From contig CASEFF010000087.1 of NCBI GenBank assembly GCA_949287115.1, forward strand, positions 1 through 8,085: a DNA stretch of 8,085 bases. Direction: 5' to 3'. How positions within the stretch are numbered: position 1 is the first letter of the stretch; the number at the start of each line of letters is the position of its first letter. This DNA is from an uncultured Bacillota bacterium. Lineage in GTDB: Bacteria > Bacillota > Clostridia > Peptostreptococcales > Anaerovoracaceae. Positions 1 to 6,815 of this stretch are shown here, one piece after another. A model generated the notes under the pieces. It was given only the letters and a program-made list of their open reading frames with translations. It was not told the DNA's origin and did no database searches. The translations under genes and the position numbers were made by a program.

Positions 1-434
1 ACGTATGTCTTCCTGCCTGCCGCCTTGTATATCTCTCCCACGAGAGTCGTGGTCGTCGTCTTGCCGTTGGTACCGGTGATGGCCACGTACTTTCCGTGTC
101 CGACCCTGTAGGCTATCTCCAGCTCACCCGTTATCTCCGCTCCGGCCTTCTTCGCTTCCTTTATGAAGTCCAGCTCCGGAGACACGCCCGGACTCAATAT
201 GAGCATATCGAAAGCGCTCATATCATCCGGCTGGCTGCCCAGATAACACTTGACGGATCTTTCGCGCAGAAACGTTATGAGCTGCGGATCGAGGTCTTCC
301 TTTTCCTTGTTGTCCTGAACGGACACCTCCGCACCCAGCTTCACCATGGCCTGGACAGCCGCTTTCCCGGACTTGCCCATACCGACCACGAGTACCTTCT
401 TTCCCTTTATATCCTCTACACTTCCTCTTGACAT
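1..434 (-). CDS. murD: UDP-N-acetylmuramoyl-L-alanine--D-glutamate ligase MurD, N-terminal part (runs off the left edge)
   Basis: MurD adds D-glutamate to UDP-MurNAc-L-Ala in the cytoplasm, an ATP-dependent step of peptidoglycan precursor synthesis. I translated 144 codons from the ATG at 434; the family is about 450 residues, so roughly a third is present. Residues 14-23 (VLVVGMGKSG) form the Rossmann-like UDP-binding start, SPGV at 81-84 is typical of MurD, and ITGTNGKTT at 119-127 is the ATP-binding P-loop of Mur ligases. The start is supported by AGGAG at 443-447, 8 nt upstream of the ATG. The gene lies 27 nt after mraY; that gap can fold into a small hairpin (separate entry). The mraY-murD order is the usual dcw order. 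No frameshift is seen. Identification is firm from the P-loop plus context; only the C-terminus is unseen. Confidence 0.95.
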   Translation of the reverse strand, partial: MSRGSVEDIKGKKVLVVGMGKSGKAAVQAMVKLGAEVSVQDNKEKEDLDPQLITFLRERSVKCYLGSQPDDMSAFDMLILSPGVSPELDFIKEAKKAGAEITGELEIAYRVGHGKYVAITGTNGKTTTTTLVGEIYKAAGRKTY

Positions 435-435
435 C

Positions 436-457
436 TCGCTATCTCCTAACACAGCGA
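436..457 (-). promoter_or_regulatory. hairpin presenting the murD Shine-Dalgarno in its loop
   Basis: In the mRNA, TCGCTGT (457-451) can pair with ATAGCGA (442-436) over 7 bp, including one G-U, enclosing the 8-nt loop GTTAGGAG (450-443). The loop holds the AGGAG of murD, and the stem ends one nucleotide before the ATG. The hairpin fills most of the 27-nt mraY-murD gap. What is seen is the base complementarity; a role in keeping the site accessible or in setting murD translation is inference, and a chance match in so short a stretch is possible. Confidence 0.35.
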
Positions 458-461
458 CCGC

Positions 462-1430
462 CTAAACGATCGCGAAACCTACAAAACAACATATCGCGGT
501 GAATATCCAGAATGCTATGACCACCTGAACTTCCCTGAACCCGCATTTCTCAAAGTGATGATGTATCGGAGCCATCCTGAATATCCTCTTGCCTCCGCTG
601 AGCTTGAAATATCCCACCTGCAGCACGACGGAAAGGGCTTCTATGACATAGATCAGCCCCGCCACGAGAAGCAGCAGTTCCATCTCCATCACTATGGCCG
701 CTGCCGCCAAACCTCCGCCCAGCGCTAAAGACCCCGTATCTCCCATGAATATCTTCGCCGGGTTCTTATTGAACACGAGGAATCCGAGACATCCTCCGCA
801 CACCGCGGCACAGAAATACGCTCCCGAAACGAGACCGTACATTACTCCCACGACGGAAAAGAACAGCGTCACGAGAGCCGTCACGCCCGATGCCAGTCCG
901 TCAAGGCCGTCGGTGAGGTTCACGGCATTCGTCATGGCAAGCATAACGAACACGATGAACGGCAGATACCAGAACCCGAAATCAACGTACACATCGGCAA
1001 CCGGTATGTACACATGGGTATCGCCGCCGGGATAAAAGGCCATGAACACCGCCAGTGCGACGGATATTATTATCTGCAGGCCGAACTTCTGATAAGCTCT
1101 GAGGCCCAGATTGTTCTTCTTTATAACTTTCAGGTAATCATCAAAAAAGCCTATTAGCCCGAAACCTATAAACACGAACCATACGACGACAGTCTCCACG
1201 ATGCTGCCGCCCCATATCGCCAGCGCGGCCAGCGATGCTATGACGGCACCTGCTATTATGGCAATGCCTCCCATGCTAGGCGTGCCCGCCTTTGACAGGT
1301 GACTCTCCGGCCCTTCCTGTCTTATGTTCTGTCCGGCGCGCGCTCTCAGCACAGGTATCTCCAGCTTTGTCAGAACGACCGAAACGATAAAGGCTATCGC
1401 GATCGTTATCACTATATTGACGTAATCCAT
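462..1430 (-). CDS. mraY: phospho-N-acetylmuramoyl-pentapeptide-transferase MraY
   Basis: MraY is the polytopic membrane enzyme that transfers phospho-MurNAc-pentapeptide from UDP to undecaprenyl phosphate, making lipid I. The 322-residue length matches Bacillota MraY. Family motifs are all present: the cytoplasmic stretch QEGPESHLSKAGTPSMGG (38-55), the metal-site aspartates in FFDDYLK (D97, D98), NLTDGLDGLA (171-180), FMGDTGSL (228-235, D231), and the histidine motif APIHHHFE (287-294). About ten hydrophobic segments are spread along the protein, the first at residues 3-20. The ATG at 1430 has AGGAG five nt upstream (1436-1440); this site overlaps the murF TAG stop (1441-1439), suggesting coupled translation. 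The gene ends with TAG, 27 nt before murD. Nothing is missing or unusual. Confidence 0.98.
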   Translation of the reverse strand: MDYVNIVITIAIAFIVSVVLTKLEIPVLRARAGQNIRQEGPESHLSKAGTPSMGGIAIIAGAVIASLAALAIWGGSIVETVVVWFVFIGFGLIGFFDDYLKVIKKNNLGLRAYQKFGLQIIISVALAVFMAFYPGGDTHVYIPVADVYVDFGFWYLPFIVFVMLAMTNAVNLTDGLDGLASGVTALVTLFFSVVGVMYGLVSGAYFCAAVCGGCLGFLVFNKNPAKIFMGDTGSLALGGGLAAAAIVMEMELLLLVAGLIYVIEALSVVLQVGYFKLSGGKRIFRMAPIHHHFEKCGFREVQVVIAFWIFTAICCFVGFAIV

Positions 1431-1438
1431 GACATCTC

Positions 1439-2833
1439 CTAAATCTTCAAAATCCTCTCCACTATATCTTCCATCTTCATGCCTCTGGAGCCCTTGACGA
1501 GAACCATATCTCCGGAAGATACGATGTCGCCGATGTTTTCGATAAGCTCTTCCTTGCTTTCGAAATACATGACGTCGGCGGTTCCTCCTTTTGCGCCTTC
1601 CGCTATATTGCGCGCATCGATCCCCACCGCGATGAGCCTGTCTATCGCGACGCTTCTTGCAAAAAGTCCGACTTCAAGGTGCTGCTTGCCGCTCTGCTCT
1701 CCCAGTTCGTACATATCTCCCAGTATCGCCGTCCTTCGCCCGCTGCATCGGCTCTTTTCAAGAACCCTTAAGGCGCTCTTCATCGAATCGGGGCTGGCGT
1801 TATACGTATCATCTATGACGCTTACGCTGTCGCCTTTTATGTACTTCAGCCTGCTGCCCGTAAGCTGCGTTTCCGCAAGACCTCTTTCGACCTCCTCGAC
1901 CGAAAGTCCCAGCAATCCGCCCACCGCTATGGCGATGGTAGCATTGATGGCGTTATGTCTTCCCGGCACAGGTATGCCGACTCTGCTGCTGCGCTCCATA
2001 TGCTCAACTGTAAATTTTATACCATCAAGGCCCAAATCGTCAACATCGGAAATGATGTAATCGCTTCTTCCGTCTTCACCGATCACGATCTGCCTGTAAT
2101 CTCCGCGCGTATTCTCGCGGGTCAGGAATTCTCCGTCATACGGGAACACAAGGGTCCCCTTCCTGCCGTCACGGGACGTTATGTGAGCCGCCACTTCCAT
2201 CTTGGCGCGGAATATGCCTTCGCGGCTGCCGAAATTTTCTATATGGGACACGCCTATGTTGGTTATGACCGCTATATCGGGCTTTACGATCTCTGCAAGC
2301 CTGTCTATCTCGCCGGCCTTGTCCATGCCCATTTCCAGCACCGCCACTTCCGTATCGCTTTCCAGCAGGAATATCGACAGCGGCAGCCCCACGGCATTGT
2401 TGTAGTTCTTGATGTTCCTGCCGCAGGAATACTTTTCGCCGAGGGCGTAATATATCATATCGCGCGTCGTCGTCTTGCCCACGCTCCCGGTCACCGCTAT
2501 CCTGATGACGTCGAGCCTGTCGAGATACCACGAAGCCAGCTGACCCATGGCATACACCGTATCGTCGACTTCTATGATGTTGAGCTCTCTGTCTCCGATA
2601 TCATCCTGCCATCCGTCAGTGTGGGACACCAGCACGGTCCCGCAGCCGGCATCCGCCACCTGCGGTATGTATGCGTGACCGTCTCTGTTCTCACCGATGA
2701 CTGCCACGAACATATCGCCGGCTCCGCACTGGCGCGAATCGTGTTTCACACCTGTTATATGTTTTTCCCGGCCTGCTCTTATCAGCCTGCCGCCTGTCGC
2801 CTTAACGACATCATCTATCGAGATCCTGTCCAT
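1439..2833 (-). CDS. murF: UDP-N-acetylmuramoyl-tripeptide--D-alanyl-D-alanine ligase MurF
   Basis: MurF is the cytoplasmic ATP-dependent ligase that adds D-Ala-D-Ala to the UDP-MurNAc-tripeptide. With the start at 2833 it has 464 residues, normal for the family. The ATP loop TGSVGKTTT is at 115-123, NYNNAVGLP at 143-151, EMGM at 167-170, TNIGVSHIENFG at 191-202, the lysine expected to be carbamylated in RAKME at 211, GRHNAINA at 291-298, DDTYNASPDS at 341-350, and LVKGSRGMKME at 445-455. DTYNASPDS together with ILGDMYELG (370-378) marks MurF rather than MurE. A GTG at 2839, two codons earlier, is open but has no ribosome binding site. The ATG at 2833 has AGGTG at 2837-2841, matching the extended anti-SD complement, so I prefer it. 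It lies 10 nt after the PBP stop and 8 nt before mraY. No murE intervenes. Confidence 0.97.
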   Translation of the reverse strand: MDRISIDDVVKATGGRLIRAGREKHITGVKHDSRQCGAGDMFVAVIGENRDGHAYIPQVADAGCGTVLVSHTDGWQDDIGDRELNIIEVDDTVYAMGQLASWYLDRLDVIRIAVTGSVGKTTTRDMIYYALGEKYSCGRNIKNYNNAVGLPLSIFLLESDTEVAVLEMGMDKAGEIDRLAEIVKPDIAVITNIGVSHIENFGSREGIFRAKMEVAAHITSRDGRKGTLVFPYDGEFLTRENTRGDYRQIVIGEDGRSDYIISDVDDLGLDGIKFTVEHMERSSRVGIPVPGRHNAINATIAIAVGGLLGLSVEEVERGLAETQLTGSRLKYIKGDSVSVIDDTYNASPDSMKSALRVLEKSRCSGRRTAILGDMYELGEQSGKQHLEVGLFARSVAIDRLIAVGIDARNIAEGAKGGTADVMYFESKEELIENIGDIVSSGDMVLVKGSRGMKMEDIVERILKI

Positions 2834-2843
2834 GTCCACCTGC

Positions 2844-4832
2844 TCATTCGTACAGATATATCCTGCTGCCCTTTTTCACCTTCGTGCCTGCAGCCGGATA
2901 CTGCTTAGTCACTATAAAATCATCTTCCGCCGCAGCGTCCTCGTCCATATCGTATGACAGGGAATCCCCGGCCAGTATGCCTATCGCCTCGCTGGCCTTT
3001 TCACCTACCACGTCCGGAACCTGCACCTTTTCTCCTTCGCTGTCACCACTCTCTTCTGAAGGCGATATGTTAAGGTATCTGAGGGTGTCCGAAAGTATCT
3101 GCTGTACTCCCGGCGCCGCCGTGACGCTTCCGTATTTGACGCCTTTAGGGTTGTCAGCTATCACCAGCACAGCCACCTTCGGGTCATCCATGGGAGCCAT
3201 GGCTATGCAGGACGAGTCGGTCTTTTCCGTATATCCCGTCCCCGCATCGTTGACCTGATTGGCCGTACCGGTCTTTGCGCCGACCGCATATCCTTCAACG
3301 GCCGCCGTACCGCCGCCTCCTTCATCTACGACGTACTGCATTATCTCGCACATTTCGTCGGCGGTCTCCTTGGATACGACCTGCCTTACGACTTTCGCAT
3401 CGAACGTCTCCACCGTTTTCCCGTCGGAGTCCTGCATCTCCTTTACGAGCCTCGGCTGCATGAGCTTGCCGTCGTTTCCCAGCGCACTCACCGCCGTTAT
3501 GAGCTGTATCGGCGTCACCGCAACACCCTGACCGAAGCCTATGGTCGCAAGTCCCACGGGGCCTGCCGACTCTTCATCCTGAAGTATGGCCGTTCCTTCT
3601 CCCGGGAAGTCTATGCCTGTTTTGCCCGTTATTCCGAACGTCGCCATATAGTTATAGAACTTATCTATCCCTATCTTCGTTGCAAGCTGTACGAACACCG
3701 GATTGCACGAATTGCCGACGGCCTGCTTCAAAGTCTGCGTACCGTGAGGGTTCTCACTTCTCCAGCAGTGGATCGTCTCGCCCGCCACATCTATGGAGCC
3801 CGAACACGTAAACGTATCGTCCGTATCTGCTATGCCCTCTTCCAGGGCTATGGATGTTGTCAGCAGCTTGAACGTGGAGCCCGGTTCATACACGTCCGAT
3901 ATCAGCGAGTTTCTCCACATCTTGTTCCAGTAAGTCACCTTCTCGCTGTCGGACATGTCCTCCAGCTTCTTCTGCTCGCTCTTGTCGAGAGGCACGGTCG
4001 GATTGTTGAGATCGAATTCAGGCGTCTGCGCCATCGCCAGTATCTCGCCGGTCTCCGGATCCATGACTATGGCCATGACCCGATCGGCACTTGTCTTCTT
4101 CTGTACCTTCGCTATGGCCTTTTCCGTATAGTGCTGGATGACCTGATCTATGGTCGTCACTATGCTGTAGCCGTCTTCTGCCTGATAATACCTCTCGTCA
4201 CCGTATGACAGCCTGTTGCCTCCCGTGTCCGTATAGTTGACCCAGCGTCCGGCAACTCCGCTCAGATACGTATTGTACTGAAGTTCGAGCCCTGAGCGGC
4301 CTTCGTTGTCGTCGTTTACGGTCCCCAGCGTATGGGCTGCGAACGCTCCGAGAGGATAGCTCCTCTTCGTATCCTCTGCTATCTCAACGCCGGGAAGCTC
4401 CTCTTCTCTTATCTTGTCTGCCGTATCCTTATCGAGCCCCTGGTCGATCTTTACGATGCTCTGCTCCTTTTCCACATCTTTTCTCACGTCATCGTATTCC
4501 AGCCCGAGCACTTCGGAAAGGGTTTTCGATACCTTTTCGACATTGGCTTCCTTCTTCTCGGCAGTCTCCGCCGCTCTCACATCGGACGGTCTCACCCATA
4601 CGGTGTAGCTGGTGACGCTGACGGCAAGTTCGTTGCCGTTGGTATCGTATATGACACCGCGCTCCGCTTCTATGGGCGTGTCCCTCGTCTGCTGCGCCAC
4701 AGCCTTTTCCGAATACTCGCTGCCCTTGACTATCTGTATCCACCCCAGCCTGAGGCAGAGCAGCAATATACATGCGAAGACTATCATCAGGATTATTATG
4801 AGATTTTTCCTGCTGCTGTTCTGTGTCGTCAC
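2844..4832 (-). CDS. spoVD: class B penicillin-binding protein with one PASTA domain, SpoVD/FtsI type (peptidoglycan transpeptidase)
   Basis: This is a monofunctional transpeptidase that cross-links peptidoglycan on the outer face of the membrane. It has 662 residues: a short cytoplasmic tail, one membrane anchor at about 10-33, a dimerisation domain beginning near RGVIYDTNGN (58-67), and a transpeptidase domain at about 250-585. The catalytic motifs are intact: STFK (319-322, Ser319 nucleophile), SCN (375-377) and KTGT (520-523). An acidic linker (588-602) leads to one C-terminal PASTA domain starting VPDVVG (605-610). Length and the single PASTA fit Bacillus SpoVD (about 646 aa, one PASTA) better than PBP2B (two). 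In many Clostridia this is the only class B PBP in the cluster and may serve septation, the spore cortex, or both; that split cannot be decided here. The start is GTG at 4832, supported by AGGAG seven nt upstream (AGGAGATCAAA before GTG). A 90-nt gap separates it from ftsL. Confidence 0.93.
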   Translation of the reverse strand: MTTQNSSRKNLIIILMIVFACILLLCLRLGWIQIVKGSEYSEKAVAQQTRDTPIEAERGVIYDTNGNELAVSVTSYTVWVRPSDVRAAETAEKKEANVEKVSKTLSEVLGLEYDDVRKDVEKEQSIVKIDQGLDKDTADKIREEELPGVEIAEDTKRSYPLGAFAAHTLGTVNDDNEGRSGLELQYNTYLSGVAGRWVNYTDTGGNRLSYGDERYYQAEDGYSIVTTIDQVIQHYTEKAIAKVQKKTSADRVMAIVMDPETGEILAMAQTPEFDLNNPTVPLDKSEQKKLEDMSDSEKVTYWNKMWRNSLISDVYEPGSTFKLLTTSIALEEGIADTDDTFTCSGSIDVAGETIHCWRSENPHGTQTLKQAVGNSCNPVFVQLATKIGIDKFYNYMATFGITGKTGIDFPGEGTAILQDEESAGPVGLATIGFGQGVAVTPIQLITAVSALGNDGKLMQPRLVKEMQDSDGKTVETFDAKVVRQVVSKETADEMCEIMQYVVDEGGGGTAAVEGYAVGAKTGTANQVNDAGTGYTEKTDSSCIAMAPMDDPKVAVLVIADNPKGVKYGSVTAAPGVQQILSDTLRYLNISPSEESGDSEGEKVQVPDVVGEKASEAIGILAGDSLSYDMDEDAAAEDDFIVTKQYPAAGTKVKKGSRIYLYE

Positions 4833-4859
4833 TTTGATCTCCTCTTACCTGCTGTTATA

Positions 4860-4902
4860 AAAAGCGACCCCGGACATCGCCTTTCCGCCAACCTGCCCGG
4901 GT
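4860..4902 (-). terminator. possible attenuator-like hairpin with U-run between ftsL and the PBP gene
   Basis: On the transcript, AAAGGCGA (4884-4877) can pair with TCGCTTTT (4867-4860) over 8 bp with one G-U, enclosing a 9-nt loop and running directly into T residues. The loop contains CCGGGG, which can instead pair with ACCCGG at 4902-4897, disrupting the hairpin. The two structures are partly exclusive, as in attenuators. The stem is AU-rich and weak compared with the terminator at 6849-6891, so full termination is unlikely; partial polarity or no effect are both possible. It is the only gap over 30 nt inside the operon. Confidence 0.3.
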
Positions 4903-4922
4903 ATCCCATTTTCTTTACATTA

Positions 4923-5375
4923 TCACTGATATGCTTTTTCCTTTATTATATCCGCAAAACCTTCCTCCGGTATGTCATCGCCGGATATATACACCCTGCT
5001 GCCGTCCGACGGATAAACCATCTTGAGCTTGGAAGTCGCCTTGTTTTCGACGTAGTCCACATTGTTGGCGCTGTACACCTTCACCTGCAGGTTTTCTATC
5101 TCGCCCATGAGCGCGCTGTTTTCTCTTATCATCGAATTGATGTCGTATCTGAGAGAAGCCGAATATGCCGTTATTATTATCAGCATTATCATGGCAAGCC
5201 CCACGAGAAACACAAGGGAAAAAGCCGCCTTCTTCCCCGATCCGAACGGCAGCGTGATCTTCTTCGGCTCGCGCTTCCTGCGGGTCCGCTGCCTCGGCTC
5301 AGGCTGCGGCTTCATGTCAATGCCGTATTTCTGGTAATTTTTCTGATGCTCATACCATCTTTCAGGTGCTATCAT
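4923..5375 (-). CDS. ftsL: FtsL-like cell division membrane protein
   Basis: FtsL is a small bitopic protein that forms a complex with DivIC/FtsB and DivIB/FtsQ and links the septal PBP to the divisome. This protein has 150 residues. It has a basic cytoplasmic tail (about 1-49, with RQRTRRKREPKK at 29-39), one membrane segment at about 50-72, and a heptad-like extracellular stretch at about 74-102 (RENSALMGEIENLQVKV), then VDYVENKATSKLKMVYPS (106-123), like the FtsL ending in which a Leu/Met-rich turn precedes YP. Sequence identity in FtsL is always low; the call rests on topology plus its fixed place between rsmH and the PBP. The ATG at 5375 has AAGGA seven nt upstream, overlapping the last codons of rsmH; the gap is 4 nt. 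A DivIC-type relative is the alternative, but position favours FtsL. Confidence 0.85.
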   Translation of the reverse strand: MIAPERWYEHQKNYQKYGIDMKPQPEPRQRTRRKREPKKITLPFGSGKKAAFSLVFLVGLAMIMLIIITAYSASLRYDINSMIRENSALMGEIENLQVKVYSANNVDYVENKATSKLKMVYPSDGSRVYISGDDIPEEGFADIIKEKAYQ

Positions 5376-5379
5376 GCCG

Positions 5380-6324
5380 CTATCCTTTCTTCTCTATTAC
5401 TCTGAGCTTCGCGCTCCTCGCTCTCGGATTGACCTCGAGCTCGTCGCTTCCCGCGACTATCGGTTTTCCCGTGACCTTGTTCACATCGGACACCTTTCCG
5501 CACACGCATACCGGGAATTCCTTCGGACACGTACACGGATCGAGCCTCCTGTTGAAAGCTTCCTTTACTATCCTGTCCTCCAGCGAGTGGAAAGTTATCA
5601 CGCACAGCCTTCCTCCCGGCAGCAGCACGTCGCAGAACTCGTCCACGGCTTTTTCCAGCTGCCGGAGCTCGTTGTTCACTTCTATCCTTATTGCCTGAAA
5701 CGTCCTCTTGGCGGGATGAGGCCCTTCTCTCCTCGCCGAAGCGGGTATGGCAGCCTTTATGATATCCACCAGCTGCCCCGTCGTCTCTATGGCGCCGCTC
5801 TGCCGCTTCTTCACTATGAAATCGCTTATGCGCGACGCCCACTTTTCTTCTCCGTATTTTCTTATTATCTCAGTCAGCCTCTTTTTATCGTATCCGTTCA
5901 CGACATCGTAGGCCGAAAAACTGTCATCCCTGTCCATCCTCATATCCAGCGGTGCATCGTGCATGTACGAAAATCCGCGCAGGCCGTTGTCCAGCTGAAA
6001 CGATGATACCCCTATATCGAGCAGCGCTCCGTCTATGCCCTCTATGCCAAGTCCGGCAAGTATATCCTTTATGTCGGAGTAGTTGCCGTGGACCAGCGTC
6101 ACATCGCATGTCAGATCCGCAGAAGCAATGCGCTTTCCTGCAGCTTCTATGGCGTCGGTATCGCGGTCTATGCCTACGAGTCTTCCGTCACTGCCAAGGC
6201 GTCCGGCTATGCCCAGCGCATGGCCGCCTCCGCCCAGCGTCCCGTCGACATACGTACCGTCGCTCTTTATCTTCAGGTTCTCCATGCATTCCTCATAAAG
6301 GACAGGCACGTGCTTAAAATCCAT
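5380..6324 (-). CDS. rsmH: 16S rRNA (cytosine(1402)-N(4))-methyltransferase RsmH (MraW)
   Basis: RsmH uses S-adenosylmethionine to N4-methylate C1402 of 16S rRNA in the decoding centre. From the ATG at 6324 it has 314 residues, normal for the family, and opens with the typical MDFKHVPVLYEE. Motifs are the SAM loop VDGTLGGGGHA (26-36), GIDRD (51-55), DIGVSSFQLDN (103-113), HPAKRTFQAIRIEVNNEL (203-220), ITFHSLEDRIVK (243-254), and a four-cysteine patch CTCPKEFPVCVCG (264-276) often seen in Bacillota members. An in-frame ATG at 6348 would add eight non-conserved residues and has no ribosome binding site. The ATG at 6324 has GGAG four nt upstream and GGAAGG eleven nt upstream. The start overlaps the end of mraZ by 11 nt, so translation is probably coupled. 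ftsL follows after 4 nt. Confidence 0.97.
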   Translation of the reverse strand: MDFKHVPVLYEECMENLKIKSDGTYVDGTLGGGGHALGIAGRLGSDGRLVGIDRDTDAIEAAGKRIASADLTCDVTLVHGNYSDIKDILAGLGIEGIDGALLDIGVSSFQLDNGLRGFSYMHDAPLDMRMDRDDSFSAYDVVNGYDKKRLTEIIRKYGEEKWASRISDFIVKKRQSGAIETTGQLVDIIKAAIPASARREGPHPAKRTFQAIRIEVNNELRQLEKAVDEFCDVLLPGGRLCVITFHSLEDRIVKEAFNRRLDPCTCPKEFPVCVCGKVSDVNKVTGKPIVAGSDELEVNPRARSAKLRVIEKKG

Positions 6325-6757
6325 ACTGCTCCATACCTTCCGCAACATCGCTGGCGTTCATCAGCTCGCCCGTATCGGGATCGATCTCGGCCTTCCAGTA
6401 CTCTTTGCTCCACACTTCGATGGTGTTATAGCTGCCGACCGTTATGAGATCCTTCTCTATCCCGGCGTAATCCTTCAGCTCCTGCGGGACCGTTATTCTC
6501 CCCTGCTTATCCACGTCGCACTCGGCTGCGGACGAGTAAAAATGCCTCCTCAGCTTTCGCGCCTGCGGGTTGCCTGTCGGAAGAACTTCCAGCTTTTCAC
6601 TGACGAATTTTTCCCACTGATCCCTGGGGTAAATGGTCAGACACCTGTCCAGAGACTTTGCTATGACACAGCTTCCGTCGAGCTCATCCCTGAACTTTGC
6701 AGGCACGATTATCCTCGACTTACTGTCTATTGAGTTTTGGAATTTGCCTACAAACAT
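6314..6757 (-). CDS. mraZ: transcriptional regulator MraZ
   Basis: MraZ is a DNA-binding protein of the SpoVT/AbrB fold that forms a ring-shaped oligomer and controls its own dcw operon. From the ATG at 6757 it has 147 residues (usual 140-150) and begins MFVGKFQNSIDSKSR, the family opening. Two AbrB-like halves are visible: DSKSRIIVPAKFRDEL (11-26) and DVDKQGRITVPQEL (81-94). The first half has Ser where most members have Gly in the DxKGR signature; the second is canonical. WSKEYW at 116-121 is the usual C-terminal core. An in-frame ATG at 6772 would swallow the ribosome binding site, so I reject it. GGGAGGAG at 6763-6770 sits six nt before the chosen ATG. It is the first gene of the operon, right behind its promoter and operator. 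Confidence 0.96.
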   Translation of the reverse strand: MFVGKFQNSIDSKSRIIVPAKFRDELDGSCVIAKSLDRCLTIYPRDQWEKFVSEKLEVLPTGNPQARKLRRHFYSSAAECDVDKQGRITVPQELKDYAGIEKDLITVGSYNTIEVWSKEYWKAEIDPDTGELMNASDVAEGMEQYGF

Positions 6758-6762
6758 CCAGT

Positions 6763-6770
6763 CTCCTCCC
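6763..6770 (-). promoter_or_regulatory. mraZ ribosome binding site
   Basis: GGGAGGAG lies six nt upstream of the ATG at 6757. It fixes the mraZ start, because the upstream ATG at 6772 (the ATG of AATGGGAGG) overlaps this site and has none of its own. Confidence 0.85.
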
Positions 6771-6780
6771 ATTTTTTATT

Positions 6781-6810
6781 GTCTCCATTTTAAACCACTT
6801 TACACCATTT
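6781..6810 (-). promoter_or_regulatory. putative MraZ boxes: three 10-bp direct repeats
   Basis: Three contiguous decamers, AAATGGTGTA, AAGTGGTTTA and AAATGGAGAC (6810 to 6781 on the minus strand), put a TGG triplet every 10 bp, one helical turn. Repeated TGG-core sites at 10-bp spacing just upstream of mraZ are the known form of MraZ operators in other bacteria. The repeats cover the end of the -35 box, the spacer, the -10 box and the region up to the likely transcription start, so binding would block RNA polymerase. Just upstream, GTGTA-GTGGA-GTGAA (6834-6820) is a tandem pentamer run that could be extra half-sites. Confidence 0.65.
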
Positions 6811-6815
6811 ATCAA
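6787..6815 (-). promoter_or_regulatory. promoter of the dcw operon (mraZ promoter)
   Basis: TTGATA (6815-6810) and TAAAAT (6792-6787) are separated by 17 bp; each matches the sigma-A consensus at five of six positions. Transcription should start near 6780, giving a leader of about 20 nt before the mraZ ATG. The promoter lies just downstream of the terminator of the preceding gene, so the operon is transcriptionally insulated from it. Confidence 0.7.

Noticed and set aside
2834..2839. GTG at 2839 as the murF start
   Set aside because: It is only 4 nt after the PBP stop with no ribosome binding site, whereas the ATG at 2833 has AGGTG at a workable distance. It remains possible.
1955..2908. Long open frame on the + strand (about 317 codons) antisense to murF
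   Set aside because: It is fully opposite murF, whose motifs are all intact; the low-stop antisense effect of the codon use explains it.
4851..4862. TATAAC as a -10 box for an internal promoter of the PBP gene
   Set aside because: The hexamer 17 bp upstream (AGGCGA) does not resemble a -35 box, and I found no convincing sigma-E-like pair; the T-run is better explained by the hairpin.
4332..5405. Long open frame on the + strand (about 357 codons) antisense to ftsL and the PBP N-terminus
   Set aside because: It lies opposite two well-supported genes, its product has no recognisable motif, and it has no clear ribosome binding site. The sense genes rarely use TTA, CTA and TCA codons, which leaves the opposite strand short of stops.
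5374..6006. Open frames on the + strand and in the alternative minus frame across rsmH (for example 5372-5842 on the minus strand)
   Set aside because: They are Arg- and Gly-rich or low-complexity products typical of out-of-frame reading; rsmH covers the same bases with complete motifs.
6758..6772. ATG at 6772 as the mraZ start
   Set aside because: It lies upstream of and overlaps the GGGAGGAG that serves the ATG at 6757, and it would add residues before the conserved MFVGK opening.
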